Positions 1 through 7,957 of a stretch of 64,000 nt of DNA are shown here, piece by piece (position 1 is the stretch's first letter; each line of letters begins with the position of its first letter). The stretch is from Planctomycetota bacterium (lineage in GTDB: Bacteria > Planctomycetota > Planctomycetia > Pirellulales > Pirellulaceae). The position numbers were made by a program, and so were the translations under genes. The notes under the pieces were generated by a model. It saw nothing but the letters and a program-made list of their open reading frames with translations. It was not told the origin of the DNA and did not search any database. Location of the stretch: positions 62,001 through 126,000 of the forward strand of contig JACNKX010000081.1 in the NCBI GenBank assembly GCA_014381825.1, given 5' to 3'.

Positions 1-1
1 T

Positions 2-1207
2 AAGTGGTTGGTTGCGTTCATTGTCGTAAGCGTCGTAAGTTCGTTGCTGGTTACTGGCAGCCATGGTCAAGAGAGTACGACCGACAAGCGGATTCGAACT
101 CGGCGTGTATTCCACGGGAAGGAAAGACGATTTCCCGCAAGTGTCCACGTGGCGGCAGCGCGGTTGGCCCATACGACTCAACTGCTCCCCGCTGACTGCT
201 CTTTGAATGCGAGTTCGCAGTGTGTTTCCGTTTTGGAACAGCTCGATCGCACGCTAAACTTGTTTAACTCTGAGCGGTCCAACGTTGTGCAGCTGAACGG
301 GTATGTTCGCAACTCGGAGGTTCGGACCTTGTTGCTTGAGCAGCTCATTCAGTGGTCGCCCGACGGGCTGCCAGCTGTGACGTGCGTCGCAACGCGTTTA
401 CCTGAGTCAGAAGCGCTCGTTGCGATCGATGCTATTTTCGCTTCCACAAAAGCCGAGCCAGCGGATGCACCAGCGAGACATACGGTCAAAGACCTCAGCG
501 GAGCAGATCGCGTCGCTCACGTCAGTTTGCTGCCACCCGGAGATACCGTCTATGTGTCGGGGCAAGCCGAAACTGGCAATCTTGCCGAAGCAACTTATGC
601 GACTTTGGAATCCCTTCATCGAACGCTTCAGCACTTGAAGCTCGACAAACGGAATATCGTTCAAGTGAAATGCTTTCTCGCTCCAATGCGCGATGCATCG
701 ATTGTTAACCGGGAGATCGCCAAGTTCTTTAGCGACACAAAGATCCCGCCAGTTTCTCATGTTGAGTGGATCTCTGGTTCTCGCCCAATCGAGATCGAGT
801 TGGTCGCTTGGGCTCCCAAGAAGTTTGCGACGGATACGGTAAGCTTTGCGACACCGCCGTGGATGAAGAGTTCTCCAGTATTCAGTCGCGTCGCGCGAAT
901 TCACGGCAACGATCGAATCTTCGTTTCGGGCATCTATGCGGAGCAAGCAGGTAGCGGTGAAGAGCAGGTAAAGGACATCTTCTACAACCTTGAGCACATT
1001 CTAGAAAAATCAAATTCCAATCTTGAGCATCTCGCCAAGGCGACCTACTACGTCACGGCACCAGAAGCCAGCGCTGCGTTGAATCAACTTCGACCAGAAT
1101 ATTACGATCCAGAAGTTCCGCCCGCCGCGTCGAAGGCGATGGTTGAGGATGTGGCATACCCGAGCCGAACGATAATGCTCGACATGATCGCCGCGCCAGC
1201 GCCTTGA
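2..1207 (+). CDS. Exported protein with three RidA/YjgF-like domains (5' end cut by window)
   Basis: The frame is open to the left edge. The first possible start inside the window is TTG at 8, but a start just outside is equally possible, so the 5' end is uncertain. The first 20 residues are a hydrophobic export signal ending near SHGQ. Three RidA-like units follow, at about residues 46-140, 165-270 and 285-395 counted from the TTG. Each has the strand-helix pattern and the late proline-containing loop of the family. In RidA enzymes that loop normally carries the arginine needed for imine/enamine hydrolysis. Here the three loops read LPAVT, PPVSH and PPAAS, so the arginine seems absent from all three copies. 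A binding or structural role is therefore more likely than deaminase activity. Tandem exported RidA proteins are unusual, because the family is normally a cytosolic trimer of about 130 residues. The family call is fairly safe; the function is unknown. Confidence 0.75.
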   Translation, partial: KWLVAFIVVSVVSSLLVTGSHGQESTTDKRIRTRRVFHGKERRFPASVHVAAARLAHTTQLLPADCSLNASSQCVSVLEQLDRTLNLFNSERSNVVQLNGYVRNSEVRTLLLEQLIQWSPDGLPAVTCVATRLPESEALVAIDAIFASTKAEPADAPARHTVKDLSGADRVAHVSLLPPGDTVYVSGQAETGNLAEATYATLESLHRTLQHLKLDKRNIVQVKCFLAPMRDASIVNREIAKFFSDTKIPPVSHVEWISGSRPIEIELVAWAPKKFATDTVSFATPPWMKSSPVFSRVARIHGNDRIFVSGIYAEQAGSGEEQVKDIFYNLEHILEKSNSNLEHLAKATYYVTAPEASAALNQLRPEYYDPEVPPAASKAMVEDVAYPSRTIMLDMIAAPAP

Positions 1208-1417
1208 CTTGCGTTTTCATTCGTTCAATCGAGTAGGGTACGCGAGCGACACGTAGCCCGGCGGGCACGCAGTTAAACAAAACTTCATCCCAGTGACGAT
1301 GCTACACAGAATCGCGAACGACTTAATGTGTCCTAGAGATGGCATCTTTCTTCCTCGAATATCACGGTTCAGATTTCGGTACGGACGTTGTTGCGAGCGC
1401 AGCATGTTGTCGGATCG

Positions 1418-2233
1418 TCATTTTGTGGAATCTGAAATACGCATTTCGACAACCTCATGCGTGCGCCGAACGATTCCGTACAGAGTTCCGATGTCGCTTC
1501 GATCCCACGCAATTCCCTGGCCTGCGATGGGTGCCGTAAGAGTTGCGGTATGCGTCAACTCGTCCCCGCTGGAGGGAACGTCCAAGACATAAAGCTCCGC
1601 GTGATCATGTCCCGTGACGAAAAGCCGACCATTCGGTCCAAACGCTCCGCCGGAGTTGCTGTTGGGCAGGAACCGTTTGATGACAGACTCCGGAAATGTC
1701 CACTCGCCGGTCGACTCCCAGTCGTCGTTGTAGCGAACAAGCCGCGTGCGACGCACTTCGGCTTCGCCGTAGAAGGCAAACACGATCCACCAAGATCCCC
1801 GATGGCGGTCTATCCAGTTGATCGCACCTTTCGTCTCGGGGAACGTCTTTCGTTCGATATGTTGGAGCGTTGCCGCTTCGAAGATCTCGAGCGAATTTTT
1901 GAGAGGCGATTGCGGCCAGTTGGAATTAGCGCAGTACAAGCGACCGTCCACAACGATTCCGCTGTTCAGATGCTTGATCGGAGATTCCACCTCAGCCGTC
2001 CATTTTTCCATCGTTTTTGCCGTCGTTTTGTCGTATCTCGCAATCGTGCGATTCGAGATGGCATAGAAGGACGTTTCGTCGACGGCGACCGCTTGATGCG
2101 CTTCACGGATCGCAAATCGTCGCAGCTCGCGAACCGAGACACTGGACGAATCGTCGGCGGGAGCAGTATGCACGATCGCAAGAGCGCTAAAAACGACAGT
2201 AAGCCAAGCAGTGGGGTCTCGTCGCGTTGTCAT
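1418..2233 (-). CDS. Secreted hypothetical protein, probable beta-propeller
   Basis: This is a 271-residue protein. The N-terminus has a basic stretch (MTTRR) and a hydrophobic segment that ends around HTAPAD, which looks like a Sec signal peptide. The rest is rich in short beta strands with repeating aromatic and glycine positions, for example GGAFGPNGRLFVTGHDHAEL near residue 200 and GTLYGIVRRTHEVVEM near the C-terminus. That is typical of small propeller proteins that resemble NHL or glutamine-cyclotransferase folds. No catalytic motif was recognised. It is divergent from the gene at 2331, with 97 bases between the two starts. Function unknown. Confidence 0.65.
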   Translation of the reverse strand: MTTRRDPTAWLTVVFSALAIVHTAPADDSSSVSVRELRRFAIREAHQAVAVDETSFYAISNRTIARYDKTTAKTMEKWTAEVESPIKHLNSGIVVDGRLYCANSNWPQSPLKNSLEIFEAATLQHIERKTFPETKGAINWIDRHRGSWWIVFAFYGEAEVRRTRLVRYNDDWESTGEWTFPESVIKRFLPNSNSGGAFGPNGRLFVTGHDHAELYVLDVPSSGDELTHTATLTAPIAGQGIAWDRSDIGTLYGIVRRTHEVVEMRISDSTK

Positions 2234-2330
2234 TGGATTACACTATTGTTCGATTCGGAAGAAAGACGTCGCCGCGTGTATTGTAACCACTGTTTAACCC
2301 TCGCACCGCCAACTGTGCAGGAGCTCATTC

Positions 2331-3881
2331 ATGATTGATCAAATTCTACGACCCGTGTTTGCGTCGATGGCACTCGTCAGTCTGCTGTTGATGCAACCAT
2401 TTGGCCAGACGCTGGTGCATGCTGACGAGGCGATCAACATCGGTTCTCGCCGCGAGTTGTTCGTGGATGGCCATCTTATCGACAAACTTGACGGAGCACG
2501 TCGACGGATGCATCATCCTACGGCGCGCGAGATCGCCATCGAACACCATGCCGCTTGGGAGGGAGCAGGCAGCGGCTATCATACAGTGATTCAAGATGGC
2601 GATTTGTACCGCATGTATCACCGCGGATCCGCGTTGGGCGTGGACGCCGGAAAGCTAAAGCTCGGGCGACAGGTGTATTGTTATGCCGAGAGCCGCGATG
2701 GGATCAACTTCACAAAGCCCGAACTCGGTCTGTTCGCGTACAACGGTTCCAAGAACAACAACATCATCTGGGATGGCGTTGGCGTTCACAACTTCGCTCC
2801 ATTTCTCGACACGCGTCCCGATTGTCCCGCTGATTCGCGATTCAAAGCGTTGGCCGGCACGGCTAAAGAAGGAGGATTGTTCGCATTCCAGTCGAGCGAT
2901 GGAATCCATTGGTCGCTCATGCAAAAGGAACCGGTCGTGACCGAAGGAGCTTTTGACTCGCAGAACCTTGCGTTCTGGGACCAGACTGCGGGCAAGTATC
3001 GAGCCTATTTCCGAACGTTCACAAAAGGAATTACTACTGGGAAGGTCTGGAAGCCGGAAGGGTATCGCGCGATTCGTACGGCATCTTCCGCAGACTTTCT
3101 GTCGTGGAGCGACAACGCGGATTTGACGTACGAAGACTCGCCGGTCGAACATCTCTACACGAACCAGATCGGTCCCTACTTCCGAGCGCCGCACATCCTG
3201 ATTGGATTCCCGACTCGTTACGTCGAGCGTGGATGGTCCGATTCGATGCGAGAATTGCCACAATTGAAACAGCGCGAGGAGCGAGCAGCCGCCCATCTGC
3301 GTTATGGCACTGCGTTAACCGAAGGGCTGCTAATGGCTAGCCGCGATGGTGTTCATTTCGAGCGATGGAACGAAGCGTTCCTGCGACCGGGGCCACAACG
3401 TCCCGACACTTGGCTTTACGGTCATCAGTACATCGCATGGCACGCGGTCGAGACCAAATCGTCGTTGCCGGGTGCGCCGAACGAGCTATCGCTGTACGCT
3501 TCAGAAGGATCGTGGCACGGCGACGGCAATGCCATCCGGCGCTACACACTCCGCCTAGACGGTTTCGTTTCGATTAACGCATCGTGGAAGGGCGGCGAGT
3601 TGCTAACGAAACCGCTGAAGTTCGACGGCGAAGAACTTGAGTGTAACTTCGCGACGTCCGCTGCTGGGAGCATGCGCGTCGAGCTTCAAAGCGCCGACGG
3701 AACGCCGATTCCCGGTTTCACGCTGGATGATTGTTCGGAACTGTTCGGCGACGCGATTGATCGAAACGTTAAATGGAAGGGCGATCCACGTTTGCTGGAA
3801 TTAGCTGGGAAATCGATTCGTCTGCGATTCCAACTGAAAGACGCCGATCTCTATTCGTTTCGCTTCGGAAAAGCGGATTGA
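2331..3881 (+). CDS. Secreted glycosidase-like five-bladed propeller protein
   Basis: This 516-residue protein has a clear signal peptide (hydrophobic residues about 10-30, cleavage near VHADEA). The mature part opens with GSRRELFVDGHLIDKL. It then shows the 'YAESRDGINFTKPELGLF' and 'FQSSDGIHWSLM' type strands that recur in planctomycete secreted proteins related to GH32/GH43/GH130-like five-bladed propellers. The C-terminal 100 residues (GGELLTKPLKFDGEELECNF onward) look like a separate beta-sandwich module. This is the usual arrangement in the group. I infer an extracellular carbohydrate-active role, but the catalytic acids cannot be assigned by eye. The gene ends eight bases from the end of the convergent DUF1501 gene, leaving no room for a private terminator. 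Confidence 0.7.
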   Translation: MIDQILRPVFASMALVSLLLMQPFGQTLVHADEAINIGSRRELFVDGHLIDKLDGARRRMHHPTAREIAIEHHAAWEGAGSGYHTVIQDGDLYRMYHRGSALGVDAGKLKLGRQVYCYAESRDGINFTKPELGLFAYNGSKNNNIIWDGVGVHNFAPFLDTRPDCPADSRFKALAGTAKEGGLFAFQSSDGIHWSLMQKEPVVTEGAFDSQNLAFWDQTAGKYRAYFRTFTKGITTGKVWKPEGYRAIRTASSADFLSWSDNADLTYEDSPVEHLYTNQIGPYFRAPHILIGFPTRYVERGWSDSMRELPQLKQREERAAAHLRYGTALTEGLLMASRDGVHFERWNEAFLRPGPQRPDTWLYGHQYIAWHAVETKSSLPGAPNELSLYASEGSWHGDGNAIRRYTLRLDGFVSINASWKGGELLTKPLKFDGEELECNFATSAAGSMRVELQSADGTPIPGFTLDDCSELFGDAIDRNVKWKGDPRLLELAGKSIRLRFQLKDADLYSFRFGKAD

Positions 3882-3889
3882 GTTGCCAT

Positions 3890-5260
3890 TCATGCCAAGA
3901 TCTCGCGGACGACTCGCCCGTGAACGTCGGTCAAACGAAAGTCCCTACCGGCGTGGCGGTAAGTGAGGCGTTCGTGGTCGAGACCGAGTAGATGTAGGAT
4001 CGTCGCTTGTAGATCGTGGACGCTGACTTCGTTCTCGGCAACTCGATCTCCTAACTCGTCACTGCTTCCGAAGACCATTCCCCCGCGAATGCCAGCGCCG
4101 GCGAGCCACGAACTGTACACTCGTGAATGATGTCCGCGACCGTCCGTTCCTGGCGATTGCACGAACGGGCCTCGTCCAAATTCCGTTGTGAACACGACCA
4201 GCGTATCGTCCAGCATTCCGCAAGAACTCAAGTCTTTGAGTAGCGCTGCGATTGGCTGGTCCACGTTTCGAGCCAGCCGATCGTACTTGGTCAGCTCGGC
4301 GTGTGCGTCCCAGTTGCGATCAACGCCACTGTCGCCGTCGATCAGCTCGACGAAGCGAACACCGCGCTCGACCATTCGCCGAGCGACTAAGCATTGCCAC
4401 GCGAAGCCGGTCGTGTCGCTTGGATCTAGCCCGTACAGATCGAGCGTCGCTTTTGACTCTTGCCGCAGATCAAAGACATCCGGAGCGGCCATCTGCATCC
4501 CTGCTGCCGTCTCAAAAGACTTAATCCTCGCGGTGAGTTGCGAATCTTGCGAGCGACCTCGCAGATGTTGTTGGTTGAAATAAGCGAGCATGTCGAGTTC
4601 CGTGCGTTGCAACTCGGCGGTCCGCGAACGGCGGCGGATGTTCGCGATCGGGTTGGGGCCAGGTATAACGCGCGTTCCTTGATGTAAGGCTGGCAGGAAG
4701 TCTGAACCCCAGACCTGTCCCCCGGCGTACGGAAGTCCCGGCGAAACTACCATGAACGCTGGCAGGTTCGCATTTTCAGAGCCGAGACCATAGCTGACCC
4801 ACGAGCCAATACTTGGACGATTGAACGTCGCCGAACCCGTATGAATTCCGATCGTGGCTCCAAAGTGATCACCGTTGATGTTCGTCATCGATCGAATCAT
4901 GCAGACGTCATCGATCACGCTGCCGATGTGTGGGAACAGATCGCTGATTTCGATTCCGCTCTCGCCGTAAGGTCGATATTTCCATCCGCTTCCCTTGTAA
5001 AACGAACCTGGCCGACGCTCGGTATCATGGCGAGCGTCCAGTATCGGCTTCGGGTCGAACGTGTCGATGTGCGAGACTCCGCCCGTCATAAACAGGAAGA
5101 TGACCTGTTTGGCTTTGGGAGCAAAGTGAGCCACGCCGGCTGTTGTTTGGTCGGTGTTCTTCGATGGCGCATCGTCCGCCATCAGTTCGGAAAGCAGACC
5201 TGGCAACAGCAACCCGCTTCCAGCGAGTGAACGGATCATTTGTCGGCGAGTTGTTTTCAT
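3890..5260 (-). CDS. DUF1501 family protein (sulfatase/phosphatase-like fold), Tat-exported
   Basis: This 456-residue protein starts with a twin-arginine type leader (TTRRQMIRSLAGSGLLLPGL). Family hallmarks are visible: the IFLFMTGGVSHIDTFDPKP segment near residue 55, PYGESGIEISDLFPHIG, MTNINGDHFGATIGIHTGSA, and TEFGRGPFVQSPGTDGRGHH near residue 370. DUF1501 proteins resemble alkaline-phosphatase-superfamily enzymes, but no substrate is established. The gene starts six bases after the stop of the upstream PSCyt1/DUF1549/DUF1553 gene on the same strand, so the two are almost certainly co-transcribed. This pairing is a characteristic planctomycete cassette. The 3' end abuts the convergent gene that ends at 3881. 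Confidence 0.9.
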   Translation of the reverse strand: MKTTRRQMIRSLAGSGLLLPGLLSELMADDAPSKNTDQTTAGVAHFAPKAKQVIFLFMTGGVSHIDTFDPKPILDARHDTERRPGSFYKGSGWKYRPYGESGIEISDLFPHIGSVIDDVCMIRSMTNINGDHFGATIGIHTGSATFNRPSIGSWVSYGLGSENANLPAFMVVSPGLPYAGGQVWGSDFLPALHQGTRVIPGPNPIANIRRRSRTAELQRTELDMLAYFNQQHLRGRSQDSQLTARIKSFETAAGMQMAAPDVFDLRQESKATLDLYGLDPSDTTGFAWQCLVARRMVERGVRFVELIDGDSGVDRNWDAHAELTKYDRLARNVDQPIAALLKDLSSCGMLDDTLVVFTTEFGRGPFVQSPGTDGRGHHSRVYSSWLAGAGIRGGMVFGSSDELGDRVAENEVSVHDLQATILHLLGLDHERLTYRHAGRDFRLTDVHGRVVREILA

Positions 5261-5266
5261 CGGCGG

Positions 5267-7663
5267 TTAGTCCACAAACACAAATTCATTACTGCAAAGC
5301 ATCGCCCGGATCATGCTGGTCCAGGCAACCACGATTCTGTCGTTCGCTTCATCAGATAGTTGCGCCGCGCTACGATCGAGATTTGCCTCGATCATTCGCA
5401 CGTCGTCGGCATTCGGCTCTCGACCAAAGATATTACGATAAGCCCAACCCACTCGTTCCGTGTGCGAATCGCTGGATGCGATCACTCGTTGTGCGATCGC
5501 TTGCGACTGGTCGTCGATAAACGACGAGTTCATTAGGTAGAGCGATTGGAGGCTTGTCGTGGTTGGCCGTCTTGTGCCGACGTGCAAGTTTCCATCGGGT
5601 CCGTCAAACATGTCCAGGTAGCGATTTTTGCGAATCCGCTGGCGAAAGAGATAGATCGTACGTCGGTTGCTTGGAAAGTCGCCGACGTAAGGTTCATGCT
5701 GACGGAAGAAGTAAGTTAGTCGATGCGGAAAGGGGTGGGCTTCTCCCGTGCTGGGATCGAGCTGATTACTGAAGGCTAGAATCGAGTCTCGTAGTTGCTC
5801 GGCATCAAGGCGTCGTCGGTTGCCGCGCCAGAGATACACATTTTCGGGGTCGCGTGCCGTGTTTGCTGCCACATCGTCGCTCGCCAGTTGATAGGTTTGC
5901 GAACTAACGATCAGACGGTGCAGTTGCTTGATCGACCAATCGTTCTCGATTAGATACGTGGCTAAGAAATCAAGCAGTTCGGGATGCGAGGGCAAACTTC
6001 CGCGCACGCCGAAGTCACTGGTCGAAGCGACGAGACCTCTACCGAAGTGATGATGCCAGACTCGATTTGCAATCACGCGAGCGGTCAACGGATTTGCCGG
6101 CTCCGTAATCCATTCGGCCAGCTGCAGCCGACCGCTTTGCGTCACGTCGTCGGCGAGCGTCTGTCCGCCGAGAATCTGGAGGAACCCGCGGCGAATAAGC
6201 GGACCACGATCTCTCGGATCGCCTTGTTTCTGGACGTGGACGTCGTTGCAATCGCCTTCGCTAGCCGCAAACGCGATTTCAAGGTTGGGAAAGGTCGCCG
6301 CGACCTTACGAATTTCTTCGCGAAGATCTAAGACCTCCTGCCAAGCGACGTCTCGGTTGTATCCTGGGATGTTGATCGGCTTGCGTTGAAAGTCTCGATA
6401 GCGTTCGAACGCCGCTCGTTCCTTCTCGTGCCAGGGCTCAAGTTCCTTGCGGTACGAAGCGAGGACTTCGTCGGAAGCCTCGTCGCCGATTCGGTAAACA
6501 AAGTCACTGCGGTATGGCTTGTGTTCGGCTCCGGCGTGAGGATAGGCGGTGCTGTCGAAGATCCCGTACAGCGCGTAGTAGTCGGCCGTTGGGATCGGAT
6601 CGAACTTATGATCGTGGCATCGTGCGCATCCGATCGAGAGGCCCAAGAACGTCTTGCCGAGATTATTAAGTGTGTCCTCGATCGTAATGTGGCGTTGTCC
6701 ATGCGGGCTGACACCGATCCGCCGCGAGATCGCGATGTATCCGGTTGCGACCACGCGTCGCCAAGACTCTTCGTCGTTCTCAGCCGGCATCAGATCGCCG
6801 GCGATTTGCTCGCGGACGAATTGGTCGTACGGCTTGTCGTTGTTGAAGGCATCGATCACGTAGTTGCGATATTTGTAGGCTTCGGGTATCGGAAAGTCGG
6901 CCGCATCACCTGCCGTGTCGGCATAGCGAACAAGGTCCAGCCAATGCTGAGCCCAACGTTCTCCGTAGTGCTTTGACGCAAGCAATCGTTCGACCAGGTC
7001 AGCGTACGCTGCTTTTGAATCTTGCAGCGAGGCATGCTGAAAGCCGGCGACCTCTTCTGGTGTCGGAGGCAGACCAATCAGGTCGTAGGTGACTCGTCGA
7101 ATCAACTTCCGAGGCCCGATCGCTGCTGTCGGCGTAAGTCGGTGTTGTTGATGACGCCGCGCGATAAACGCGTCGACCGGATGTTCTCCCCAGCTGCCGT
7201 CGGTGTCCGGAATCCGCGGCTTGGAGATTGGCTGAAAGGACCAGAATGCCCGCTCCTCGGCGGAGATGCCGCTTTCGTCCAACGTCGTCCGGGCCGAGGG
7301 TATTGCCATCGGCCAGTGCGCCCCCGATGTAATCCATTTCTCGAATATTTTAACCTCCGAAACTGACAGCGGATTCTCAGGCGGCATTGCGATGTCTTCG
7401 TGTTTGCGCGAGACAACTTGCCACAGCAAACTCGCACTCGCGTCGCCAGCAATGATCGCTGGCCCCGTGCTGCCACCTTTGAGCATTCCCTGCAAAGAAT
7501 CTAGACGCAGACCGCCTTCCGCTTTGCGCCGATGGCACTCGTAGCATCGCTTCGCCAGTAAGGGGCGGACTTTCGCCTCAAAGAACTCTGTATCTTCTGC
7601 CGCGAACCCGACGGGCGCGAAACTGAGGGCGACGACGGAAATGATCAGGATGCGAGTAGACAT
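5267..7663 (-). CDS. PSCyt1-DUF1549-DUF1553 multidomain c-type cytochrome-like protein
   Basis: I place the start at the ATG at 7663 (MSTRILII), 12 codons inside the longest frame, because it gives a proper signal peptide. The protein is 798 residues. The N-terminal planctomycete cytochrome c domain carries the heme-binding motif CYECH at residues 40-44, followed by the usual GGLRLDS and GGSTGPAI motifs and a distal MPP. DUF1549 follows; near residue 345 it contains a second CxxCH (CARCHDHKFDPI). DUF1553 fills the C-terminal third (ANPLTARVIANRVWHHHFGR) and the protein ends EFVFVD. Domain names and architecture are those described for Rhodopirellula; the biochemical role is not known. It heads a two-gene operon with the DUF1501 gene downstream. 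It is divergent from the TolC-like gene at 7958. Confidence 0.9.
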   Translation of the reverse strand: MSTRILIISVVALSFAPVGFAAEDTEFFEAKVRPLLAKRCYECHRRKAEGGLRLDSLQGMLKGGSTGPAIIAGDASASLLWQVVSRKHEDIAMPPENPLSVSEVKIFEKWITSGAHWPMAIPSARTTLDESGISAEERAFWSFQPISKPRIPDTDGSWGEHPVDAFIARRHQQHRLTPTAAIGPRKLIRRVTYDLIGLPPTPEEVAGFQHASLQDSKAAYADLVERLLASKHYGERWAQHWLDLVRYADTAGDAADFPIPEAYKYRNYVIDAFNNDKPYDQFVREQIAGDLMPAENDEESWRRVVATGYIAISRRIGVSPHGQRHITIEDTLNNLGKTFLGLSIGCARCHDHKFDPIPTADYYALYGIFDSTAYPHAGAEHKPYRSDFVYRIGDEASDEVLASYRKELEPWHEKERAAFERYRDFQRKPINIPGYNRDVAWQEVLDLREEIRKVAATFPNLEIAFAASEGDCNDVHVQKQGDPRDRGPLIRRGFLQILGGQTLADDVTQSGRLQLAEWITEPANPLTARVIANRVWHHHFGRGLVASTSDFGVRGSLPSHPELLDFLATYLIENDWSIKQLHRLIVSSQTYQLASDDVAANTARDPENVYLWRGNRRRLDAEQLRDSILAFSNQLDPSTGEAHPFPHRLTYFFRQHEPYVGDFPSNRRTIYLFRQRIRKNRYLDMFDGPDGNLHVGTRRPTTTSLQSLYLMNSSFIDDQSQAIAQRVIASSDSHTERVGWAYRNIFGREPNADDVRMIEANLDRSAAQLSDEANDRIVVAWTSMIRAMLCSNEFVFVD

Positions 7664-7957
7664 GACTTCGATTGTACGATAGGAGCAGGAAGGCATCAAA
7701 ACGGCGATTCATCTCACGTCTACTACGTGCGGCTGGCCGATGGACGAACTTCGCTTGATTTCCTTCCTCTTCGTGACGGCAAAACTCGCTGGAATCGGGA
7801 GAATCCGATCAAACAGTACATCGGGAAGATTCGACAGAATTGCTAAAGGCTGCACAACCGGTATCACGATACCGATTAATGGAGGAATCGAGTGGACCCA
7901 CCGAACATCCCTTGACCCTACCCATCGCCTCCACTTGGGTTGTCGAAATTCTGCCAA
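7664..7957. other. Divergent intergenic region, no gene supported
   Basis: About 290 bases lie between the PSCyt1 gene (minus) and the export locus (plus). Short frames exist on both strands but lack a ribosome-binding site, a recognisable domain or a plausible start. The promoters for both flanking transcription units should lie here, but I cannot point to a convincing -35/-10 pair. Confidence 0.4.

Noticed and set aside
1457-2338. 293-codon plus-strand ORF
   Set aside because: It overlaps the minus-strand secreted propeller gene that has a signal peptide; product is arginine-rich and featureless.
7709-7957. 82-codon minus-strand ORF in the divergent gap before the TolC-like gene
   Set aside because: It has no ribosome-binding site or recognisable domain, and overlaps where promoters are expected.
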